Shown piece by piece: positions 36,192 through 40,973 of a stretch of DNA of 40,973 bases. The notes under the pieces are model-generated. The model was not told where the DNA came from. It saw nothing but the letters and a program-made list of their open reading frames with translations, and did not search any database. A program made the translations under genes and the position numbers. This DNA comes from Gammaproteobacteria bacterium. GTDB taxonomy: Bacteria > Pseudomonadota > Gammaproteobacteria > Acidiferrobacterales > SPGG2. The stretch spans positions 1 to 40,973 of the forward strand of contig JAOTYM010000029.1 of assembly GCA_029861845.1 (NCBI GenBank), written 5' to 3'. How positions within the stretch are numbered: position 1 is the stretch's first letter; each line of letters begins with the position of its first letter.

Positions 36192-37469
36192 CTAAACGCT
36201 CGCTACGCTTTCAGATGTTGCTACCTTCTCATCGATGATGCCATCCAGATGGGTCAACAACCGGTCAACGTCATCGTGAGAGTTGTAATGAACCATCGAT
36301 GCTCGGACAACACCGTTTTGCGGTCTGGCTCCCAGCGCATCGATACAGCGAGCGGCGTAAAAGTCGTCCGCCCCTACTGCAATCTTATGGCGCAGTAGTT
36401 TTTCTGGAATCTCTCGCGAGTCACGGTGGTTCACGAGAAATGAAAACACACCCACTCGTTCACGTTTGGCGGTTTCTCCGTTTCCGAACAACCGAACGCG
36501 GGGATTAGAACGAAGGTAATCGCTGACCCGCTGGGTCATCGAATCTTCGTGCGCGGAGAATAAGTCATAGACCTGCTGCAAACGTTCCGAATGCCCGATA
36601 TTGGCGCCGGGAAAATGGTGCGCATGAACCTCGTCAAAATACTCACCGATGCCAGCCGCGGCCGCGGTGAGCTCGTAGTTGGGACCGCCAGGACAAAGCT
36701 TGCGCTTGAAGTCGTCGTCGCCGATAAAGTAATGGTTTTGACTAACCGCCTTCAGGAGAAGGTCGTGCTTGCCATACAACACACCCATATGAGGCCCAAA
36801 TACTTTGTAGGGACTGTAGAGATAGAAATCGACATCGAGCTCTTTGACATCGACACCGCGGTGGGGTGTATAGGCAACACCATCGACGCAAGCCAGCGCA
36901 TCCGCGTCGTGTATCTTCCTTACGATCGCCTTGACGTCGTGTATTAAGGCAATGATGTTCGAGCAATGCGTGAAACAAACAAGTCGCGTCTTGTCTGTGA
37001 GCAATGCCTCCAGGTCCTCGATCTCGAGATCATCGGTATCGCCGTTCATCCGCCATTCCTTGACGACGATACCGGTAGGTTCAAGCCGGCGCCAGGCGCC
37101 ATTATTCGCCTCGTGATCTTGGTTGGTGACGATGATCTCGTCACCGTTCGCCATTAGCGGGCGCAGGGCGTGCGACAATACGTATACGTTACTCGTCGTT
37201 GACGGTCCGACAACGATCTCGTTTGAATCCGCATTTATCAGGTTAGCTAACACCTGGGCACCGACACTGATGTGCTCGCTTGCCGACGCGGAGGCCGGGT
37301 AGGCAGCGCCCGGTTGGACCTGGCAGTTTGCAATGTAGTGCCGGGTCCTTTCTATCACTTGCTTGGGGACGAATGTGCCGCCAGCGTTCTCCATGAACAC
37401 CCAATCCCCATCGATGGCTGGGAAATGACGCCGGCAGAACGCGACATCAAGGACTGCTTTAGGTGCCAT
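36192..37469 (-). CDS. Class V aminotransferase, cysteine-desulfurase-like
   Basis: This 425-residue PLP enzyme resembles the cysteine-desulfurase-like subgroup of class V. The PLP lysine is K222 in YSPYKVFGPHMGV, the PLP-ring histidine is in TNQDHEANNGAWRRLE (H119), and the ring-nitrogen aspartate is in ACVDGVAYTPHRG (D196). An obvious catalytic cysteine loop like that of IscS is not evident, so a lyase or aminotransferase role is as likely as sulfur transfer. ATG 37469 has GGAGA upstream; the open frame before it (to 37556) looks non-coding. It is transcribed toward the ABC operon with a 181-base gap. Confidence 0.88.
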   Translation of the reverse strand: MAPKAVLDVAFCRRHFPAIDGDWVFMENAGGTFVPKQVIERTRHYIANCQVQPGAAYPASASASEHISVGAQVLANLINADSNEIVVGPSTTSNVYVLSHALRPLMANGDEIIVTNQDHEANNGAWRRLEPTGIVVKEWRMNGDTDDLEIEDLEALLTDKTRLVCFTHCSNIIALIHDVKAIVRKIHDADALACVDGVAYTPHRGVDVKELDVDFYLYSPYKVFGPHMGVLYGKHDLLLKAVSQNHYFIGDDDFKRKLCPGGPNYELTAAAAGIGEYFDEVHAHHFPGANIGHSERLQQVYDLFSAHEDSMTQRVSDYLRSNPRVRLFGNGETAKRERVGVFSFLVNHRDSREIPEKLLRHKIAVGADDFYAARCIDALGARPQNGVVRASMVHYNSHDDVDRLLTHLDGIIDEKVATSESVASV

Positions 37470-37604
37470 AGCAATCTCCAACTTACGCTGCGGCCGCAGG
37501 CGGTTGGTGCGGCCGGTAGTTTTTATTCTAAGGCGGCAGCATAAAGTGATCGGCAAGATTTGTATATCCCCCGGGGTATGAGGATGGGCTAGCCGTGTGA
37601 CAGT

Positions 37605-38503
37605 TTAAGAAAACTGCTTGCAATCTGAGCGTTTTTCGGATGCCGCTTCCTCACCCCATATGTTGCTTAGGTTTCCCACCAGCATGACCATCGCACCGCC
37701 GAGGACGAACCAATCCAAGGCTTCGGCATCGAATAAAAACCCAACCAGCGCGATAAGTGGTAACCGTAAGAAGTCCAAGGGTACAACCACGGTAGCATCC
37801 GCGATTGCCAACGCCCGCGCCATACAGTAATGGGCACTTAGCGCCGTTATACCAACTACAAAAAGCCACGGCCACATCAGCATCGAGGGCGTGACCCAAT
37901 CAGCAATTGCGGGGATCAAGCCTAAGGGCAGCTGGATAACGGTCATATAGAAAAGTATGCAAAGTGGTGTGTCGGCCAATGCCAGACGCCGGGTGAGTGT
38001 ATGCGAGAGTGCGTAACCAACAGCGCCGGCCAGAACCACGAGTGCGGCCGGGTTAATTACGGCTATACCAGGCCGAAGAATGATGAGCATGCCGATAAAC
38101 CCAAGCACGATGGCAGTAATGCCACCGCGTGTTAGTCTTTCCGAGAGCAGGAGGGGCGCCAAAATAGCGGTCCACACCGGTACTGTGAACTCGATAGCAA
38201 ACACTTCCGCCAACGGTATAAGGGCGATCCCAAAAAACCAACCGAATTGGCCAGCGAAGTGAGCGAGGTTGCGAACGGTGTGCACGCCTAAACGCTTGCT
38301 CAATATCTGTCGCCAACCGCTTTGCGCGAGCAGCGCGCCAACAATGAATACACCAATCAGGCTGCGGAAGAAAAGGATCTCGAAGGTACCGAGCTCGGTC
38401 GACAATTCACGTCCCCCGACGGCCATGGCCATAAACGACAGTAGCGCCCCATCATCCACAGAGTGGCGACAACGACGGGGTGTTTAGGCGCTTTAGTATT
38501 CAA
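37605..38503 (-). CDS. DMT-family (EamA) transporter, frame broken near the N-terminus
   Basis: This is an inner-membrane drug/metabolite transporter with two EamA repeats and about ten hydrophobic helices. From 38459 the frame encodes 284 residues starting DGALLSFMAMAVGGRELS, which lacks the start of helix 1. That start (APKHPVVVATLWMMG) is in a different frame. Adding one G to the run at CCCC 38447-38450 (+ strand) joins them as WMMGALLSFMAMAVGG. The most likely original start is TTG 38503 (NTKAPKHP follows), although the exact start is uncertain. It may be a mutation or a sequence error. The substrate is unknown; amino-acid or metabolite export is typical. Confidence 0.82.
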
Positions 38504-38543
38504 CTGTTTTTGTTGTTCTCTGGCGGGTATGGCAGAAACAGGC

Positions 38544-39086
38544 CTAGTTCTGTTCTCCTTGGAACCGAATCGGCTTCCACATTGTACCAGGTAGGTATCG
38601 ATATCCCTGCGGCAAATCCGGGAAATCTGTTGGCGCAAACTGCCTGAGTATTTCTTCCGTGATCACAAACTCATTAATGTTTGCCATTTTTCCTTTGTTT
38701 TTCTCGTACCACCGCCACTTGATCTGTCCGATCTTTGTTCGGGCTTGATAGAGCCGTTTCGCTACATCTTGTTCGGCTTTGGTGAGTAGTGCGCCGGTTT
38801 CCGTATCAAAAGAAAGGAGTTCACCGTTATGGTCTTGAACATCGAAGATCAGCTGATTGCCGAAAGGACGCCGAAACCCCAGTACCTTGGCAAAGACAGT
38901 ATAATGAGACACCGAAAAAGAAACGCTCTCCGCCCTGCCTACGATATCCAGTGTCGAATACTTTTTGAGTAAGGTGTCATTCTTATAGAACGCAATCGCA
39001 TGATGCTCATGACTCGCTTTACGCCCGCGGTGCCATGGTCCCAATTGAACCACGTATACCGTTTGCGTCCCCGCAAACCCTTCCAA
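38544..39086 (-). CDS. Downstream part of the amber-split Tat redoxin gene
   Basis: These 180 residues are open from a TTG at 39086, but the same frame continues upstream through YSPRIF to the TAG at 39105-39107, so this is best read as the C-terminal part of the preceding protein cut off by an amber codon. It begins LEGFAGTQTVYVVQLGPWHRG and ends MWKPIRFQGEQN, is beta-rich at first and helical later, and has no recognised domain. No convincing ribosome site precedes the TTG. Without readthrough it is probably untranslated. Confidence 0.6.
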   Translation of the reverse strand: MEGFAGTQTVYVVQLGPWHRGRKASHEHHAIAFYKNDTLLKKYSTLDIVGRAESVSFSVSHYTVFAKVLGFRRPFGNQLIFDVQDHNGELLSFDTETGALLTKAEQDVAKRLYQARTKIGQIKWRWYEKNKGKMANINEFVITEEILRQFAPTDFPDLPQGYRYLPGTMWKPIRFQGEQN

Positions 39087-39104
39087 AAAAATTCGTGGTG
39101 AATA

Positions 39105-39944
39105 CTAAGGATAAGTCTGTATTAAGGTGTCCTCTTTTTCACCGACTTGGTACACCTTGGTGACGCCTTTTAATCCATACCTCCCATTTGGAATGGATTT
39201 GGCGTAAAACTGCCCGTACTCGCTAGCGGCCACATAGGTGCGATTGCCGGCTTCCTGATCGGCACGAGTGTCAACATCGAACCCTAAGAATAAAGGAAGA
39301 GAGATGATGAAAACTAAGGGCGCCTTGGACAACCATTTAAGCGAGTGTGATTTTATGTGCGAAATAAACTTGTCGGCGTCGATACCGAAGTCGTTATAGA
39401 CGACGGTACCGGACGGATCGATAACGATCATCCACGGAGTACCACCGGTGCGGTAATCTCGCATCGTCGAGGGACGATGATCACCAGCGGGATCACCGGG
39501 GTCGTGGCCCATGGTAATCGGCAGTTCGTATCGCAGCTGCAGCTCTCGCACCGCCGCTTGGGTGTTGGTACTGAATCCTTCGAATACGGTTTGCACGCCA
39601 ACCACTACCATCCGATCGTCGCCATAGAAAGCATCGGCAACCTGCTTCAGGGTTGGAAAGCCATGCGCGTGACACCCCGGACACCAGTTCTGAAAGCACT
39701 TGAGGTAAATCCACTTCCCGCGTGCTCGCGCCACGCTAAAGTGGCTCGGTTCGCCATGCTCATCAATCCAATAACCGACCTCGAGCTCAGGTGCCTTGTT
39801 GCCGACAATCCCATAACGTGGACCCAGTTGTGCCACTGCGGTTTGCGTCCCTAACCCAAGGCTACTGATGGCCGCCGCCGTACCACCAGCGGCCGCGCCC
39901 CGCAACCAGTCTCGTCGACTGATAGTCCTTGTACGCGCATGCAT
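39105..39944 (-). CDS. Tat-exported TlpA-like thioredoxin-fold protein, ended by an in-frame TAG
   Basis: The N-terminus holds a twin-arginine signal (SRRDWLRG at 9-16, followed by a hydrophobic region ending about AVA at 38). A thioredoxin-fold domain spans about 45-198, with the redox motif CPGC at 88-91 in NWCPGCHAHGFP and the cis-Pro loop GGTPWMIVID. A hydrophobic stretch (LSKAPLVFIISLPLFLGFDV, 205-224) looks like a second membrane or signal segment, so a TlpA-like protein may be joined to a different exported domain. The frame stops at TAG after IQTYP and reopens in frame directly after it. A Trp codon (TGG) there would give a 466-residue protein. It is divergent from the dioxygenase-family remnant. 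Confidence 0.85.
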   Translation of the reverse strand: MHARTRTISRRDWLRGAAAGGTAAAISSLGLGTQTAVAQLGPRYGIVGNKAPELEVGYWIDEHGEPSHFSVARARGKWIYLKCFQNWCPGCHAHGFPTLKQVADAFYGDDRMVVVGVQTVFEGFSTNTQAAVRELQLRYELPITMGHDPGDPAGDHRPSTMRDYRTGGTPWMIVIDPSGTVVYNDFGIDADKFISHIKSHSLKWLSKAPLVFIISLPLFLGFDVDTRADQEAGNRTYVAASEYGQFYAKSIPNGRYGLKGVTKVYQVGEKEDTLIQTYP

Positions 39945-40088
39945 GTCGTTCTCCTAAGGGCCAATTTCTACTTTAGACCGCACAAATGCCCAAGTGCTTA
40001 CAATTGGCTAAAGCTATCAGACAACAGGACAACAGACCGAAAAGCGCCGTTTGACTAATCTGGCCCAGATCTAACGCGTATGTGGCAC

Positions 40089-40130
40089 AATTCTGGTTAG
40101 CTTGATCTCCCTCTAGACCACAATAGATTA
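40089..40130 (+). promoter_or_regulatory. Possible sigma-70-like promoter before the dioxygenase remnant
   Basis: A TTGATC (-35-like) and TAGATT (-10-like) pair, each matching four of six consensus bases with 16 bases between, lies in the divergent gap upstream of 40146. It would drive the dioxygenase-family remnant and the nitrile hydratase gene. Matches are weak, so this is only a candidate. Confidence 0.25.
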
Positions 40131-40145
40131 ACATCGGGGGCAGGT

Positions 40146-40492
40146 ATGGGTATGGCTAACATTCATGGTATTCATGCGCATGTATGTTTCAGCGAGGAAC
40201 CATTGGATCAAGCGCATCGGTTATTTGAAGCCGCGCGCGATCGCTTCTCGCTCACGATGGGGCGCATGCACAAAAAACCGGTCGGACCACATCCTTGTTA
40301 GAGTTGTCAGCTGGCCTTCCCGCCGGAGAAGTTGGGCGACGTCATCCCCTGGCTGGCCCTCAATCGAGAGGGGCAACGATCGTTGTCCATACTGAAACAG
40401 GGGATGATTTAAAGGATCACGTTAAACACGCGATGTGGATGGGACAAATATTGCCACTCGATCTGTCCAAGTTGGCGAGATCCGAAGGCTGA
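40146..40492 (+). pseudogene. DOPA 4,5-dioxygenase-family gene with amber codon and frameshift
   Basis: The first frame (ATG 40146, or 40152) reads ANIHGIHAHVCFSEEPLDQA to KKPVGPHPC and meets TAG at 40299-40301. The same frame resumes as SCQLAFPPEKLGDVIPWLAL, then loses register after NREG. Adding one G to the GGGG at 40370-40373 restores ATIVVHTETGDDLKDHVKH to a stop at 40490-40492. The rebuilt protein (about 115 residues) matches the DOPA-dioxygenase family, with HAH, GPHP, PWL and HTETGDD motifs. Two separate lesions make a functional product unlikely if the sequence is right. The nitrile hydratase gene follows after 44 bases. Confidence 0.78.
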
Positions 40493-40536
40493 TAAGACGC
40501 GACGTGTCGAGTATAGTAGCTTCCCTGGAGTAGCAC

Positions 40537-40973
40537 ATGAGCGCAGATCGACATCATCCGCACGACCACACGGAGCCGCCCTCCGATCTCGAGCTGCGTG
40601 TCAGGTCACTCGAGTCATTGATGGTCGACAAAGGGCTCGTCGACCCTGAGGCGCTCGATGCACTCATCGATATCTACGAGCACAAAGTCGGGCCGCGAAA
40701 TGGCGCCAAGGTGGTAGCCAAGGCGTGGGCCGATGCTGAATTCAAACGATGGTTACTCGATGAGCCGACGGCCGCCATCGCCTCACTTGGATATACCGGT
40801 CGCCAGGGTGAGCACATAAAGGTGGTCGAGAACACAGCCAACGTGCACAACTTGGTCGTCTGTACCCTGTGCTCCTGTTATCCGTGGACCGTGCTCGGCT
40901 TACCACCAGTTTGGTATAAGTCAGCCCCCTATCGCTCGCGAGCGGTGATTGATCCCCGAGGCGTGCTTAAAGA
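40537..40973 (+). CDS. nthA: Nitrile hydratase alpha subunit, cobalt type (3' end outside window)
   Basis: This is the first 145 residues of a nitrile hydratase alpha subunit, which hydrates nitriles to amides (thiocyanate hydrolase gamma subunits are close relatives). The metal site is [10 protein letters not shown], with C109, C112, S113 and C114; the threonine after the first Cys is the cobalt-type variant, the iron type having Ser. Downstream [20 protein letters not shown] is also diagnostic. ATG 40537 has GGAG about seven bases upstream. The frame runs off the window after RGVLK, so the beta subunit and activator genes, if any, lie beyond. Confidence 0.94.
   Translation, partial: MSADRHHPHDHTEPPSDLELRVRSLESLMVDKGLVDPEALDALIDIYEHKVGPRNGAKVVAKAWADAEFKRWLLDEPTAAIASLGYTGRQGEHIKVVENTANVHNLVVCTLCSCYPWTVLGLPPVWYKSAPYRSRAVIDPRGVLK

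Noticed and set aside
39105-39107. TAG reassigned to an amino acid in this organism
   Set aside because: TAG ends glgE, treZ and the FAD oxidoreductase gene in this window at expected positions, so general reassignment does not fit.

Overview
The window reads as a moderately GC-rich proteobacterial chromosome segment, most likely from a gammaproteobacterium. This is inferred from the gene families (MalQ-TreY and TreS-maltokinase fusions, a HisQ/HisM-type amino-acid importer, a Tat-dependent redoxin) and not from any marker gene. No rRNA, tRNA, CRISPR, insertion sequence or phage gene was seen, and no stretch over 300 bases lacks a gene or gene remnant.

Region 1 (1-15373, + strand) is an alpha-glucan/trehalose operon: the end of glgB, glgE, a treS-maltokinase fusion, glgX, treZ and a malQ-treY fusion. 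Together they form a closed loop. TreS and maltokinase turn trehalose into maltose 1-phosphate. GlgE polymerises it and GlgB branches the glucan. GlgX debranches it, MalQ reshuffles the chains, and TreY and TreZ release trehalose again.

Region 2 (15454-23295, - strand) holds several short transcription units: serA-serC-DUF1015-GIY-YIG, then a PPK2 polyphosphate kinase with two small exported proteins, then an agmatinase-family hydrolase, a fusion of a pyrimidine-dimer-glycosylase-like domain to DUF1722, and tspO. The 176-base gap between the divergent serA and FAD-oxidoreductase genes contains a long wobble-compatible stem and a nested hairpin.

Region 3 (23472-32052, mixed strands) carries a FAD oxidoreductase, an isopenicillin-N-synthase-like oxygenase, a cupin, a broken zinc-ribbon gene, a small exported protein, a GNAT acetyltransferase, a frameshifted pirin, a broken two-helix membrane protein, a TerB-like protein, an MFS transporter and an exported metallo-beta-lactamase-fold hydrolase.

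Region 4 (31198-38503, - strand) contains a basic/polar amino-acid ABC importer (binding protein, two permeases, ATPase). It is followed in the same direction by an inositol-monophosphatase-family phosphatase and the metallo-hydrolase. A class V aminotransferase and a DMT exporter lie upstream. The right end has a Tat-exported redoxin interrupted by an in-frame amber codon, a doubly broken DOPA-dioxygenase-family gene, and the start of a cobalt-type nitrile hydratase alpha subunit running off the window.

The most unusual global feature is that six genes between 26.2 and 40.5 kb are broken by single-base slips in runs of three to four identical bases or by in-frame TAG codons, while the first 26 kb, including a 5.2-kb reading frame, shows none. 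This is either local gene decay or locally poor consensus sequence, and reads would settle it. No clearly undescribed system was found. The best leads are the DUF1722 DNA-repair fusion, the structured leader at 23.3-23.5 kb and the amber-split Tat redoxin.
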